A stretch of 64,000 nucleotides of DNA from Ascidiaceihabitans sp023955215 (GCA_943788345.1 CALSPX010000009.1:62001-126000), one strand, 5' to 3'; counted from the first letter of the stretch, positions 44,154 through 53,972 are shown. Made by a program: numbers and translations. Notes: generated by a model not told the origin, from the sequence alone.

Positions 44154-45692
44154 ATGGGTATCCAAGCTGCAGAAATTTCTGCGATCCTGAAAGACCAGAT
44201 CGAAAACTTTGGTCAAGAAGCAGAAGTAGCCGAAGTTGGCCGCGTTCTGTCCGTCGGTGACGGTATCGCGCGTGTATATGGTTTGGACAGTGTTCAAGCC
44301 GGTGAAATGGTTGAATTCCCTGGTGGAATCCAAGGCATGGCCTTGAACCTAGAATCTGACAACGTTGGTGTTGTTATCTTCGGGTCTGACCAAGACATTA
44401 AAGAGGGTGACGTTGTTAAGCGCACCAACTCAATCGTGGACGTGCCAATCGGTGACGAACTTTTGGGTCGTGTTGTTGACGGTTTGGGTAACCCAATCGA
44501 CGGCAAAGGTCCGATCAAAACTTCGAAACGCGGTTTGGCTGAAGTTAAAGCACCGGGCATCATTCCACGTAAATCGGTTCACGAACCGATGGCGACTGGT
44601 CTGAAGTCTGTTGACGCGATGATCCCAATTGGCCGTGGCCAACGCGAATTGATCATTGGTGACCGCCAAACTGGTAAAACAGCTGTGGCTCTGGATGCGA
44701 TCCTGAACCAAAAATCATACAACGAAGCTGCTGGCGACGACGAGTATAAGAAATTGTACTGTGTATATGTTGCGATTGGCCAAAAGCGTTCTACTGTTGC
44801 GCAGTTGGTTAAGAAGCTCGAAGAAACTGGCGCGATGGAATATTCCATCGTTGTTGCTGCAACGGCGTCCGATCCTGCACCTATGCAGTTCTTGGCACCA
44901 TATGCTGCGACTACAATGGCTGAGCACTTCCGCGACAACGGTCGCCACGCTTTGATCATCTATGATGATTTGTCAAAGCAAGCTGTGTCTTACCGTCAAA
45001 TGTCCTTGCTACTTCGTCGTCCTCCAGGACGTGAAGCGTATCCTGGTGACGTTTTCTATCTTCACTCCAGATTGCTTGAGCGTTCTGCGAAATTGGGCGA
45101 TGCATCCGGCAACGGTTCATTGACAGCTTTGCCGATCATTGAAACTCAGGGCGGCGACGTTTCTGCGTTTATTCCGACAAACGTGATTTCGATCACTGAC
45201 GGTCAGATCTTCTTGGAAACTGAATTGTTCTACCAAGGTATCCGTCCTGCTGTGAACACAGGTCTATCTGTGTCTCGTGTTGGTTCATCTGCTCAAACCA
45301 AAGCTATGTCTTCGGTTGCTGGTCCGGTGAAACTTTCCTTGGCTCAGTATCGTGAAATGGCTGCATTTGCGCAGTTCGGTTCCGATCTGGACGCTGCAAC
45401 ACAACAAATGTTGAACCGCGGTGCGCGTTTGACTGAGTTGATGAAGCAACCACAGTATGCACCGTTGACCAACGCCGAAATCGTTTGCGTCATCTATGCA
45501 GGTACAAATGGTTACCTCGATGCAGTTGCTGTTACTGAGGTTGGTCGTTTCGAGACTGCAATGTTGGCGCACCTGCGCAACAACAATGCGGACTTGTTGG
45601 CTGACATCACAGACAACGACCGTAAGGTGAAGGGTGAATTGGCAGACAAGATCAAAGCCGCACTTGACGCATTCGTCGCAGATTTCGCTTAA
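44154..45692 (+). CDS. atpA: F1 ATP synthase subunit alpha
   Basis: Alpha is the regulatory nucleotide-binding subunit. At 512 residues it is of normal length, with Walker A GDRQTGKTA (about residues 170-178), ALIIYDDLSKQA, and the signature PGREAYPGDVFYLHSRLLERSA. It starts at the base after the atpH stop. Confidence 0.98.
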   Translation: MGIQAAEISAILKDQIENFGQEAEVAEVGRVLSVGDGIARVYGLDSVQAGEMVEFPGGIQGMALNLESDNVGVVIFGSDQDIKEGDVVKRTNSIVDVPIGDELLGRVVDGLGNPIDGKGPIKTSKRGLAEVKAPGIIPRKSVHEPMATGLKSVDAMIPIGRGQRELIIGDRQTGKTAVALDAILNQKSYNEAAGDDEYKKLYCVYVAIGQKRSTVAQLVKKLEETGAMEYSIVVAATASDPAPMQFLAPYAATTMAEHFRDNGRHALIIYDDLSKQAVSYRQMSLLLRRPPGREAYPGDVFYLHSRLLERSAKLGDASGNGSLTALPIIETQGGDVSAFIPTNVISITDGQIFLETELFYQGIRPAVNTGLSVSRVGSSAQTKAMSSVAGPVKLSLAQYREMAAFAQFGSDLDAATQQMLNRGARLTELMKQPQYAPLTNAEIVCVIYAGTNGYLDAVAVTEVGRFETAMLAHLRNNNADLLADITDNDRKVKGELADKIKAALDAFVADFA

Positions 45693-45706
45693 GGGGATAA
45701 AGCCAG

Positions 45707-46582
45707 ATGGCCAACCTCAAGGAACTCAAAAACAGGATCACGAGTGTTAAGAACACTCGTAAGATCACAAAGGCCATGCAAATGGTTGCCGCGGCGAAGC
45801 TTCGCCGCGCGCAGGAAGCTGCGGAGCAGTCACGTCCCTATACAACGCGTTTTAACGCGGTGATGGGTGGCTTGGCCGCGTCCGTAGGTGGCAGCGGCTC
45901 TGCGCCGAAATTGTTGTCAGGTACTGGCAGCGACGACGTGCAGTTGATGGTTGTCATGACGTCAGAACGTGGTCTTTGCGGCGGGTTCAATACGAACATC
46001 GTTAAGAAGGCTAAACTCCACGCTGCTGCTTTGAAGGCTGCGGGCAAGACTGTTAAGATCTTGACCGTTGGCAAAAAAGGCCGCGATCAAATGAAGCGCG
46101 AATTTGGCGATTTGTTTGTAGGCCATGTCGATATGACAGAGGTCAAGCGTGTTGGTTATACGGATGCGCAAGGCATCGCAAAAGACGTGTTGACCCGCTT
46201 TGATGCAGGTGAATTCGACGTTGCGACTATCTTCTATGCGCAATTCCAAAACGTTGTGACTCAGATCCCAACGGCACAGCAAATTATTCCAGCTTCATTT
46301 GAAGTGGAAGAGGATGCAGCTGAAGCGGCATTGTACGACTACGAGCCAAGCGAAGAGGCCATTTTGGCTGACTTGCTGCCACGTGGTGTTGCAACTGCCA
46401 TCTTTAGTGCGCTGTTGGAAAACGGAGCGTCCGAACAGGGCGCGCGTATGTCCGCAATGGACAACGCGACACGAAATGCGGGTGAAATGATCGACAAGTT
46501 GACGATCCAATACAACCGTTCGCGTCAAGCCGTGATCACCAACGAGCTGATTGAAATTATTTCGGGTGCGGAAGCACTCTAA
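45707..46582 (+). CDS. atpG: F1 ATP synthase subunit gamma
   Basis: Gamma is the central rotor shaft. The 291-residue protein has the terminal helices: MANLKELKNRITSVKNTRKI at the N-terminus, TSERGLCGGFNTNIVK in the middle, and a C-terminal MIDKLTIQYNRSRQAVITNEL. It lies 14 bases after atpA. Confidence 0.97.
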   Translation: MANLKELKNRITSVKNTRKITKAMQMVAAAKLRRAQEAAEQSRPYTTRFNAVMGGLAASVGGSGSAPKLLSGTGSDDVQLMVVMTSERGLCGGFNTNIVKKAKLHAAALKAAGKTVKILTVGKKGRDQMKREFGDLFVGHVDMTEVKRVGYTDAQGIAKDVLTRFDAGEFDVATIFYAQFQNVVTQIPTAQQIIPASFEVEEDAAEAALYDYEPSEEAILADLLPRGVATAIFSALLENGASEQGARMSAMDNATRNAGEMIDKLTIQYNRSRQAVITNELIEIISGAEAL

Positions 46583-46601
46583 AGAACCGGAGAAATACGA
46601 C

Positions 46602-48026
46602 ATGGCAAATGCAGTCGGCAAAATTACTCAAGTCATCGGCGCGGTCGTCGACGTTCAGTTTCAGGATAACCTTCCTGCAATTCTGAACGCTATTGTGACT
46701 GACAACAACGGCAAGAAACTGACGCTAGAAGTAGCGCAGCACCTTGGCGAAAACACAGTACGCGCAATTGCGATGGACGCGACCGAAGGTTTGGTCCGTG
46801 GCGCTGCGGTAACTGACACTGGTGAACCTATTCAGGTTCCAGTTGGTTCCGGCACATTGGGCCGCATTTTGAACGTGACAGGCGAGCCTGTTGACGAACA
46901 GGGTCCAGTTATCGCGACTGAAACACGTTCAATCCACGGCGAAGCGCCAGCGTTTGATCAACAGTCCACTGCGACTGAGATTTTGACAACGGGCATCAAA
47001 GTGATCGACCTTTTGGCCCCTTACACTAAAGGTGGTAAAATTGGTTTGTTCGGTGGTGCTGGTGTTGGCAAAACCGTTTTGATCATGGAATTGATCAACA
47101 ACATTGCGAAGGTACACTCCGGTGTGTCCGTGTTCGCGGGTGTTGGTGAGCGTACGCGTGAAGGGAATGACCTTTACCACGAGATGATCGAATCTAACGT
47201 TATCGTTCCTGACAACTTGCCAGAGTCTAAGATTGCTCTGGTATACGGTCAGATGAACGAACCTCCCGGTGCGCGTATGCGTATTGCTTTGACTGGTTTG
47301 TCTTTGGCAGAGCAGTTCCGCGATGACACGGGTTCTGACGTTTTGTTCTTCGTTGATAACATCTTCCGCTTTACTCAAGCTGGTTCTGAGGTTTCTGCGC
47401 TTTTGGGTCGTATCCCATCTGCGGTTGGCTACCAGCCAACATTGGCAACCGACATGGGCATGATGCAAGAGCGTATCGCGTCTACAAAGAACGGTTCCAT
47501 TACATCAGTTCAAGCTGTGTACGTTCCTGCGGATGACCTTACCGACCCTGCACCAGCGACATCGTTTGCTCACCTTGATGCGACAACTGTTTTGGATCGC
47601 TCCATCTCAGAAAAAGGTATCTATCCAGCGGTTGACCCACTTGGTTCAACATCACGTTTGCTAGATCCGTTGATCATTGGTGACGAGCACTACAAAGTTG
47701 CGACAGACGTTCAGCAAGTTTTGCAGCGTTATAAGTCTTTGCAAGACATCATCGCGATTTTGGGCATGGACGAATTGTCAGAAGAAGACAAATTGTCAGT
47801 TGCTCGTGCGCGTAAGATTGAACGTTTCCTAAGCCAACCATTTGACGTTGCAAAAGTATTTACTGGCGCAGACGGCAAACAGGTACCTTTGGAAGACACA
47901 ATCAAGTCGTTCAAAGCTGTTGTAGCTGGCGAATACGATCACCTACCAGAGGGCGCCTTCTACATGGTTGGCGGCATCGAAGATGTGATTGCAAAAGCCG
48001 AGAAAATGGCAGCAGACGCAGCCTAA
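46602..48026 (+). CDS. atpD: F1 ATP synthase subunit beta
   Basis: Beta carries the catalytic sites. The 474-residue protein has Walker A GGAGVGKT, the catalytic GERTREGNDLYHEM, VLFFVDNIFRFTQAG and the DELSEEDK loop. ATG 46602 follows CGGAG; the open frame extends into atpG but that part is not coding. Confidence 0.98.
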   Translation: MANAVGKITQVIGAVVDVQFQDNLPAILNAIVTDNNGKKLTLEVAQHLGENTVRAIAMDATEGLVRGAAVTDTGEPIQVPVGSGTLGRILNVTGEPVDEQGPVIATETRSIHGEAPAFDQQSTATEILTTGIKVIDLLAPYTKGGKIGLFGGAGVGKTVLIMELINNIAKVHSGVSVFAGVGERTREGNDLYHEMIESNVIVPDNLPESKIALVYGQMNEPPGARMRIALTGLSLAEQFRDDTGSDVLFFVDNIFRFTQAGSEVSALLGRIPSAVGYQPTLATDMGMMQERIASTKNGSITSVQAVYVPADDLTDPAPATSFAHLDATTVLDRSISEKGIYPAVDPLGSTSRLLDPLIIGDEHYKVATDVQQVLQRYKSLQDIIAILGMDELSEEDKLSVARARKIERFLSQPFDVAKVFTGADGKQVPLEDTIKSFKAVVAGEYDHLPEGAFYMVGGIEDVIAKAEKMAADAA

Positions 48027-48038
48027 GGAGCCTGAACA

Positions 48039-48464
48039 ATGGCAGACACTATGCAATTTGATCTGGTTTCACCTGAAAAGTCTCTGGCCTCTGGGCCAGC
48101 GACATCAGTGCAAATCCCTGGTGCCGATGGCGACATGACGGTTATGGCCAATCATGCTCCAACAATCACCACGTTGCGCCCTGGTGTGCTGCGTGTTGAG
48201 GCACCAGACGCCACAACAGAATACGTTGTGACCGGTGGCTTTGCTGAGATCAGTGCTGCAGGCGTTTCAGTTTTGGCTGAACGTGCAGTGGCAAAAGGCG
48301 ATATGACGGCCGAAGACATGAGCGAAATGGTTGCTGAAGCGCGCGCTGCGCTGAACAATGCCAAAGAGTTCTTTGAAAACGAGCCGGGCCCGGTTGATGA
48401 TGCTGCCAAGTTGTTGGCAGACATGGTCGCAATGGGCGATGATATGGGTATCGGCTCAAAGTAA
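48039..48464 (+). CDS. atpC: F1 ATP synthase subunit epsilon
   Basis: Epsilon is a rotor and inhibitory subunit. The 141-residue protein has the N-terminal beta sandwich (FDLVSPEKSL, DGDMTVMANHAPTITTLRPG) and the C-terminal helices. AAGGAG precedes the ATG. It is last in the operon, followed by a strong terminator. Confidence 0.96.
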   Translation: MADTMQFDLVSPEKSLASGPATSVQIPGADGDMTVMANHAPTITTLRPGVLRVEAPDATTEYVVTGGFAEISAAGVSVLAERAVAKGDMTAEDMSEMVAEARAALNNAKEFFENEPGPVDDAAKLLADMVAMGDDMGIGSK

Positions 48465-48492
48465 TTTGACCCGACTATCTTAAGAGTAATAG

Positions 48493-48518
48493 AGGCCCCG
48501 TTTTTCGGGGCCTTTTTT
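48493..48518 (+). terminator. Terminator of atpHAGDC
   Basis: Stem AGGCCCCG / CGGGGCCT with a T5 loop and a six-base T-run, 28 bases after the atpC stop. Confidence 0.92.
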
Positions 48519-48586
48519 GCTTTTTTGGGGGGCGTAATCTCCCCTATTAGGTGTTAATGATGAATCGAATTTGAAGTGAAGTGATT

Positions 48587-48937
48587 ATGAAGCGCCTACG
48601 CAGCCGTCTAATGGGAATAGAGCAAGGGGACACCGTCCTCTTCTCGGACTTTGAGAATGATGGTGAAATGTGGACGGGTCGCGGTCAACGCGAACGTCGC
48701 CGCCGTATCAAATTCTCGGAGCCGTTCCACACCCCGCCAAATGTACAAACGTCTGTGAGCCTTTGGGACATGGATGCTTCCACGGTAATCCGTGCTGATG
48801 TTGCCGCAGAAACTGTGACTGAGAATGGTTTTGATCTGGTGTTTCGCACATGGGGTGACACACGCGTCGCCCGTGCCCGCATTGGATGGATAGCCATTGG
48901 TGAGTTGAGTGATGAAGATGATTGGGACGTGATGTAG
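48587..48937 (+). CDS. H-type lectin domain protein
   Basis: This is a 116-residue, single-domain protein of the H-type lectin family: DTVLFSDFENDGEMWTGRG at the start, then RRRIKFSEPFHTPPNVQTS and a C-terminal ARIGWIAIGE. There is no signal peptide. Carbohydrate binding is inferred from the family. ATG 48587 is chosen over GTG 48581. It sits alone between the atp terminator and a bidirectional terminator. Confidence 0.8.
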   Translation: MKRLRSRLMGIEQGDTVLFSDFENDGEMWTGRGQRERRRRIKFSEPFHTPPNVQTSVSLWDMDASTVIRADVAAETVTENGFDLVFRTWGDTRVARARIGWIAIGELSDEDDWDVM

Positions 48938-48955
48938 GGTACAGATCCCACAAAA

Positions 48956-49013
48956 AAGGGCGGGGATGAACCCGCCCGATTTAATCTAGAAACAGGGCGC
49001 TTTGCAGCGCCCT
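48956..49013. terminator. Bidirectional double terminator between the lectin gene and prs
   Basis: Two hairpins: GGGCGGG/CCCGCCC (48958-48977), with a T-run on the minus strand, and AGGGCGCT/AGCGCCCT (48994-49013), with TTTT on the plus strand. Each strand has one good terminator. Confidence 0.85.
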
Positions 49014-49017
49014 TTTG

Positions 49018-50037
49018 TTATTCTGCCGGGTACATGCCGTCGTAGATTGGTCCAAGGCTTTCGGCCTCAAACAACGACGATACGGATGTGCCTGTCCAGA
49101 TGTTCATGATCGCTTGGGCAAACACAGGTGCCGTTGGCACAACGCGGATGTTGCCTGCATCAAGGATGGCTTGTGTTGGTTGGATCGTGTCGGTGATGAC
49201 CAAAGACTTCATCACCGAATTGGTCACACGCTCTACCGCTGGGCCAGACATAACGCCGTGGCTGATGTAGCTGTGTACTTCCTTAGCGCCGTTCTCAAGC
49301 AGCACTTCAGCTGCTTTGCATAGGGTGCCCGCAGTATCGCAGATGTCGTCCACGATCAGGCAAACCTTGCCCTCAACGTTCCCGATCACTGTCATTTCTG
49401 CGATCTCGCCTGGTTTTTCGCGACGCTTGTCCACGATGGATAGGGGGGAGTTGATACGTTTGGCCAATTCGCGTGCACGAGCAACGCCACCAACGTCAGG
49501 GGAAACAACCATTAGCTCGTCCATGCGGTCTTTGAATTGGTCCTTAATGTCCAAAGCAAAAACAGGAGAGGCATAAAGGTTGTCCACTGGGATATCAAAG
49601 AACCCTTGGATCTGTGCAGCGTGAAGGTCCATTGTTAGAACCCGTTCGATACCTGCACCAACCATCATGTTGGCAACCATCTTGGCAGTGATGGGTGTAC
49701 GCGCCTTTGTGCGGCGGTCCTGACGGGCATAACCGAAGTATGGGATCACCGCTGTGATACGTGCCGCAGAGGAGCGACGCAGTGCATCACACATGATCAG
49801 CAGTTCCATCAGGTTGTCATTGGTAGGGTTGGACGTTGGCTGGATGATAAACATATCCTCGCCACGTACGTTTTCGAACACTTCTACAAAAATCTCGCCA
49901 TCATTAAATCGTTCGACGCGGGCATCAACAAGTCCCACATCTACGCCGCTGTGCAACGACATACGTTCGGCGATGGAAGAGGCCAAAGGTTTGTTAGCGT
50001 TGCCTGTGATCAGTTTGGGTTGGTCGGTGACTGGCAT
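49018..50037 (-). CDS. prs: Ribose-phosphate pyrophosphokinase
   Basis: Prs makes PRPP from ribose 5-phosphate and ATP. The 339-residue protein has FNDGEIFVEV, PYFGYARQDRRTKART, the loop VVSPDVGGVARAREL and the PRPP-binding VCLIVDDICDTAGTLCKAAE. It is about 20-25 residues longer than the usual enzyme. A perfect hairpin lies in its leader at 50055-50074. Confidence 0.96.
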   Translation of the reverse strand: MPVTDQPKLITGNANKPLASSIAERMSLHSGVDVGLVDARVERFNDGEIFVEVFENVRGEDMFIIQPTSNPTNDNLMELLIMCDALRRSSAARITAVIPYFGYARQDRRTKARTPITAKMVANMMVGAGIERVLTMDLHAAQIQGFFDIPVDNLYASPVFALDIKDQFKDRMDELMVVSPDVGGVARARELAKRINSPLSIVDKRREKPGEIAEMTVIGNVEGKVCLIVDDICDTAGTLCKAAEVLLENGAKEVHSYISHGVMSGPAVERVTNSVMKSLVITDTIQPTQAILDAGNIRVVPTAPVFAQAIMNIWTGTSVSSLFEAESLGPIYDGMYPAE

Positions 50038-50054
50038 ATTTTAGATCCCCAGAG

Positions 50055-50074
50055 ATGCGGCGGATACGCCGCAT
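50055..50074. other. Hairpin in the prs leader
   Basis: A perfect 8-bp stem ATGCGGCG / CGCCGCAT with a 4-base loop lies 18 bases upstream of the prs start. There is no T-run, so it may be a leader structure or operator. Confidence 0.5.
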
Positions 50075-50162
50075 GTATATTTGACAGATTCGCGATGGTG
50101 GCATCCGCTTATCATGCCTATAGTTCTGGGCAAAGCTTAGCCCGACCTATTGGAGAAACATA

Positions 50163-50762
50163 ATGGCTCATATCGATTATTACTTTGCGACCCTTTCCCC
50201 ATATGCCTACCTTGCTGGCACTCGTATGGAAGAAGTTGCGGCAAAACACGGCGCAACAATCACGTACAAACCTCTTGATATCATGAGCCTGTTTGGCCGT
50301 ACCGGTGGCACTGCGCCGAAAGATCGCCACATCAGCCGTATGGAATATCGTGGCATCGATCTGTTGCGCCAATCTGCGGCTTTGGGCATGGATTTCAATC
50401 TAAAGCCTGCGCACTGGCCAACCAACATGGCCCCATCATCCTATGCATTGATCGCAGCGCAAAACGCTGGTGGCGGCGATATGGGCAAAGCGGTTCACGC
50501 GTTGTTGCGTGCTGTTTGGGTTGAAGAGAAAGACATCGCCGAAGATACCGTGATCAAAGCATGCCTAGAAGAAGCTGGTTTTGATCCATCCTTGGCTGAC
50601 AGCGGTCTTTTGGAAGGTGCAGAAACCTATGGCCGCAATCTGGAAGAAGCTGTCGCTGCCGGTGTGTTCGGTGCGCCATTCTACATCACGGATGATGGCA
50701 CACGATTCTGGGGCCAAGACCGTATTGCGGACCTTGATGCGCATTTGGCATCAAAGGCTTAA
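50163..50762 (+). CDS. 2-hydroxychromene-2-carboxylate isomerase family protein
   Basis: This is a 199-residue DsbA-fold, kappa-class glutathione transferase-like protein. The catalytic serine is S12 in ATLSPYAYLAG; the C-terminal VFGAPFYITDDGTRFWGQDRI is typical. HCCA isomerase acts in naphthalene degradation, but no such pathway is here, so the real substrate is open. GGAG precedes the ATG. Confidence 0.87.
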   Translation: MAHIDYYFATLSPYAYLAGTRMEEVAAKHGATITYKPLDIMSLFGRTGGTAPKDRHISRMEYRGIDLLRQSAALGMDFNLKPAHWPTNMAPSSYALIAAQNAGGGDMGKAVHALLRAVWVEEKDIAEDTVIKACLEEAGFDPSLADSGLLEGAETYGRNLEEAVAAGVFGAPFYITDDGTRFWGQDRIADLDAHLASKA

Positions 50763-50770
50763 TTCCAAAC

Positions 50771-51559
50771 GTGCACACACATACACGTATATTTGGGCAG
50801 GGGCCGCGTCAGGCCCTTGCCATCCACTGTTCGCTTGCGCACTCGGGTTCGTTGACGGGTCTGATGGGGGCGTTGTCGGATCAATTGACTGCTCTTGCCT
50901 ATGATTTGCCAAGTCATGGCCGATCTGGTGATTGGGATGGCACGGGCGACTTGCACGATGTGGCCACCGATATGGGCCGCGCGTTGCTGACAGAACCGAT
51001 GGATTTGATCGGTCATTCCTTTGGCGCAACTGTCGCCATGCGGTTGGCGATCGAGCATCCAGAATTGGTGCGCAGCGTGACCATGATTGAACCTGTCTAT
51101 TTTGCGCCCGCGATTGCGGACTACCCTGATGAAATGTTTGCGGCTCTTGGTGTGAACGAGGAATTCAATGCGGCATGGGCCGCAGGTGACCGCGAAACGG
51201 CTGCACGTTGCTTTAATCGTGTTTGGGGTGATGGCACCAAATGGGCCGATTTTTCACCGCGTGCCCGCAGCTATATGACCGAGCGTATTCATTTTGTCGT
51301 TGGCAGTGCGCCGTTCTTGGAAGAGGACAGCGCGGGATTGTTGAAGAACGATATGTTTGCGCATGCAACAATGCCTGCTTTGTTGATCAAAGGTGGTGCG
51401 TCAAATCAGGTCGCAGGCTTTATCAATGAAGCAATCGCGCGGCGTTTACCTGATGCTACCAGCGCCAGCATTGAAGGTGCAGGTCACATGGCACCGCTGA
51501 CGCACCCCGAACAGGTGGCCGACGTCATTCGCGCGTTTTTGAGCGGTTTAGAAAAGTGA
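50771..51559 (+). CDS. Alpha/beta hydrolase
   Basis: This 262-residue protein has the nucleophile S83 in LIGHSFGATVAM, the oxyanion-region HCSLAHSGSL, and the catalytic His in GAGHMAPLTHPE near residue 238. Start is GTG at 50771, eight bases after the isomerase stop. The last 12 bases overlap ltaE on the other strand. The substrate is unknown. Confidence 0.85.
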   Translation: MHTHTRIFGQGPRQALAIHCSLAHSGSLTGLMGALSDQLTALAYDLPSHGRSGDWDGTGDLHDVATDMGRALLTEPMDLIGHSFGATVAMRLAIEHPELVRSVTMIEPVYFAPAIADYPDEMFAALGVNEEFNAAWAAGDRETAARCFNRVWGDGTKWADFSPRARSYMTERIHFVVGSAPFLEEDSAGLLKNDMFAHATMPALLIKGGASNQVAGFINEAIARRLPDATSASIEGAGHMAPLTHPEQVADVIRAFLSGLEK

Positions 51560-52585
51560 GATAAACTGGTCGATCTGCTGCGTGCTGAGAGACCAATCAC
51601 ACACAAACCGCGCCATCAATTGCTCGTCTGGATCACCTGCGTCCACATCACCACCCATCACGTAGTAAACCGCGCCACTGCCCAATAGCTTTTGGTGCAC
51701 GGCGCGTGGCAATGTGGCGAAGATGATGTTTGCATCGACCGAGTGCAGGATATTTGCGCCATTCGCTTTAAGACCGCTAAGCAGATGGGCGCAGTTGTCG
51801 TTGGCTTTGGTTGCGGCCTTTAGCCAAGCGCCCTCTTTGAGGTATCCAGACATTTGTGCCGAAAGGTAGCGATGTTTGGACAATAGATGCGCCCCGCGTT
51901 TGCGGCGCAGTTCAAATTCCCATGCTTTTGTGGGCTCAAAAAAGATCACGGCTTCGACACCCATACAGCCGTTTTTAGTGCCGCCAAAACTGACCATATC
52001 AACCCCAGCTTTCCACGTCATTTCAGCAGGCGTACAGCCCAATGCCACAAGAGCATTGGCAAAACGTGCGCCGTCTAGGTGAACAGGCAGGTCGAATTCT
52101 TTGGCCACAGCGCTGAGCGCTTGGATTTCTTCAACGCTATAAACGCCACCTTGTTCGGTCACTTGCGTGATCGACACGGGCCCGCGTTGTGGTCCGTGGA
52201 CGCCGCGGTTTTGTTCGTTTGTGATAGTGGCGCGCAAGGCATCGGGCGTCATGCGATCGGTGCCGGGGACCAAGGTGAGTTTGGCACCGCCTGCGTAAAA
52301 TTCGGGTGCGTTGCATTCATCCTCATGGATGTGGGCAACGGGTGAGCAAAAGATGGTGCCCCATGGCTGTGTGTAGCTGGCCAAGGCCAGTGAGTTCGCG
52401 GCGGTTCCAGTCGTGACCAGATATATCGTGGCCTCTGGTGCTTCAAACAGATCACGCAGGGTTTGGCGGACCTCGTCCATGATGGTGTCGTTGCCGTAGG
52501 GCATTTGGTAGCCGGTGTTGGCGTCAGTGAGGGCTTGCATCACTTCAGGCAGGGCGGGGCCTGCGTTGTCGGATGCAAAAAACAT
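51548..52585 (-). CDS. ltaE: Low-specificity L-threonine aldolase family protein
   Basis: This PLP enzyme splits threonine or allo-threonine into glycine and acetaldehyde. The 345-residue protein has FFASDNAGPALPEVMQAL, the cofactor stretch LPVHLDGARFANAL and the PLP lysine in SFGGTKNGCMG. ATG 52585 follows GAGGAACC and overlaps the ycgN stop by one base (TAATG). Confidence 0.9.
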   Translation of the reverse strand: MFFASDNAGPALPEVMQALTDANTGYQMPYGNDTIMDEVRQTLRDLFEAPEATIYLVTTGTAANSLALASYTQPWGTIFCSPVAHIHEDECNAPEFYAGGAKLTLVPGTDRMTPDALRATITNEQNRGVHGPQRGPVSITQVTEQGGVYSVEEIQALSAVAKEFDLPVHLDGARFANALVALGCTPAEMTWKAGVDMVSFGGTKNGCMGVEAVIFFEPTKAWEFELRRKRGAHLLSKHRYLSAQMSGYLKEGAWLKAATKANDNCAHLLSGLKANGANILHSVDANIIFATLPRAVHQKLLGSGAVYYVMGGDVDAGDPDEQLMARFVCDWSLSTQQIDQFISLF

Positions 52586-53037
52586 TACTGTGGTTCCTCG
52601 ATAATGTGATCTTCCCAATCTTCTTCTGGGATATCAAATTCGGATAGGGTTTGCCCTTTGATGCTTATGCCCGCCTCATGCACGGAATCGGGGTTTCCCG
52701 TTACCAAAGGGTGCCATTCTGGCAATGGCTTGCCTTCCCACAACAATCGGTAGGCGCAGGTTGTGGGCATCCAATAGGCGTGAGTATCTAGGTTTTCAGG
52801 TTTTAAAACAATGCAATCGGGCACGAATTGGTGGCGGTTTTCGTAATGGACGCAGCGACAGGTCGCGTCATCTAATAGGCGACAGGCGATGTTGGTCAGG
52901 GCCACTTCGCCGCTGTCTTCGTCTTCCAACTTGTTGAGGCAGCATTTGCCACAGCCGTCACACAGCGCTTCCCATTCATCGGAGTTCATTTTGGCAAGCG
53001 GTTTGCGTTCCCAGAACTTGGCGGCAAGTTTGGTCAT
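52585..53037 (-). CDS. YcgN family cysteine-cluster protein
   Basis: This is a 150-residue protein of the YcgN (UPF0260) family with a CDGCGKCC cluster near residue 26, further cysteines in NIACRLLDDATCRCVHY and PDCIVL, and PTTCAYRLLWEGKPLPEWHPL. It probably binds an iron-sulfur cluster or zinc. It overlaps ribF upstream by four bases. Confidence 0.88.
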   Translation of the reverse strand: MTKLAAKFWERKPLAKMNSDEWEALCDGCGKCCLNKLEDEDSGEVALTNIACRLLDDATCRCVHYENRHQFVPDCIVLKPENLDTHAYWMPTTCAYRLLWEGKPLPEWHPLVTGNPDSVHEAGISIKGQTLSEFDIPEEDWEDHIIEEPQ

Positions 53038-53972
53038 AGGGCCCCCAGAATTTCACGCGCTTGGGCACAGTCGGCATCCATTTGCGTGATCAGGGTCTCA
53101 AGGCTGTCAAAGTTCTCTTCTCCGCGCAGGTACGCGACCAGCGCGACAGAAGCTTGAGCGTCATATAAATCACCCGAAAAATCGAACACAAAGGTTTCGA
53201 TATTGGGTTTGTTTTCCCCAAACATCGGGCGCACCCCAAGAGAGGCCGCGCCGTGATATGTGCCAGCGTGTGGACCATCAAGAACGTCAAAGATCACGGC
53301 GTACACACCAAGGGCTGGCAGATGTAGCCCATCAACGGACATATTGGCTGTTGGATAGCCCAACTCGCGCCCACGCTGTTCGCCGCCAATCACGGGCCCT
53401 TCAATGCGGTGCCAGTGGCCCAACATTTCGGCTGCGATTTCGGGGTGCCCATCAGCCAACGCCTTGCGGATCGCGGTAGAGGAAACTGTGGCTGTGTTCG
53501 CGGCCAAAAGTGGTGCAATCGTCACGCCAAATCCCATCTCTTTTCCAAAGGCGACCAAATCATGCGTGGTGCCAGCGCGGTCTTTGCCAAAACAAAAATC
53601 AGCACCCACAACGACATGTGCAAGGCCAAGGCCATCGGCAATCACGCTTTGCGCAAATTCGCGCGGCGTGAGGGAGGCCATGGCGGTGTTAAAGTTCAAC
53701 TCATACAGCCGATCTACGCCCAATTTTTCCAGACGGCTAGAACGGGCCTCGCGGCTCATCAGGCGGAAATGGGGGGCTTCGGGTGCAAAGTAGGCGCGGG
53801 GATGGGGTTCAAAGGTCATGACCCCCAACGGCGCGTCAGGGTTTGCGGCGCGCGCCAGATCGATCACGGATTGATGACCGATGTGAACGCCGTCGAAATT
53901 CCCAATCGCGACGGTCGCGCCGCGATCTTGGGGTTCTATGAATTGGTAGTCTCGAATAATACGCATAAACAT
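53034..53972 (-). CDS. ribF: Bifunctional riboflavin kinase/FAD synthetase
   Basis: RibF makes FMN and FAD from riboflavin. The 312-residue protein has the N-terminal FAD synthetase domain (AIGNFDGVHIGHQSVI, then SSTAIRKAL) and the C-terminal kinase domain (GRELGYPTANM, GVRPMFGENKPNIETFVFDF). ATG at 53966 is an alternative start two codons in. It begins a coupled set ribF-ycgN-ltaE. Confidence 0.95.
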   Translation of the reverse strand: MFMRIIRDYQFIEPQDRGATVAIGNFDGVHIGHQSVIDLARAANPDAPLGVMTFEPHPRAYFAPEAPHFRLMSREARSSRLEKLGVDRLYELNFNTAMASLTPREFAQSVIADGLGLAHVVVGADFCFGKDRAGTTHDLVAFGKEMGFGVTIAPLLAANTATVSSTAIRKALADGHPEIAAEMLGHWHRIEGPVIGGEQRGRELGYPTANMSVDGLHLPALGVYAVIFDVLDGPHAGTYHGAASLGVRPMFGENKPNIETFVFDFSGDLYDAQASVALVAYLRGEENFDSLETLITQMDADCAQAREILGAL

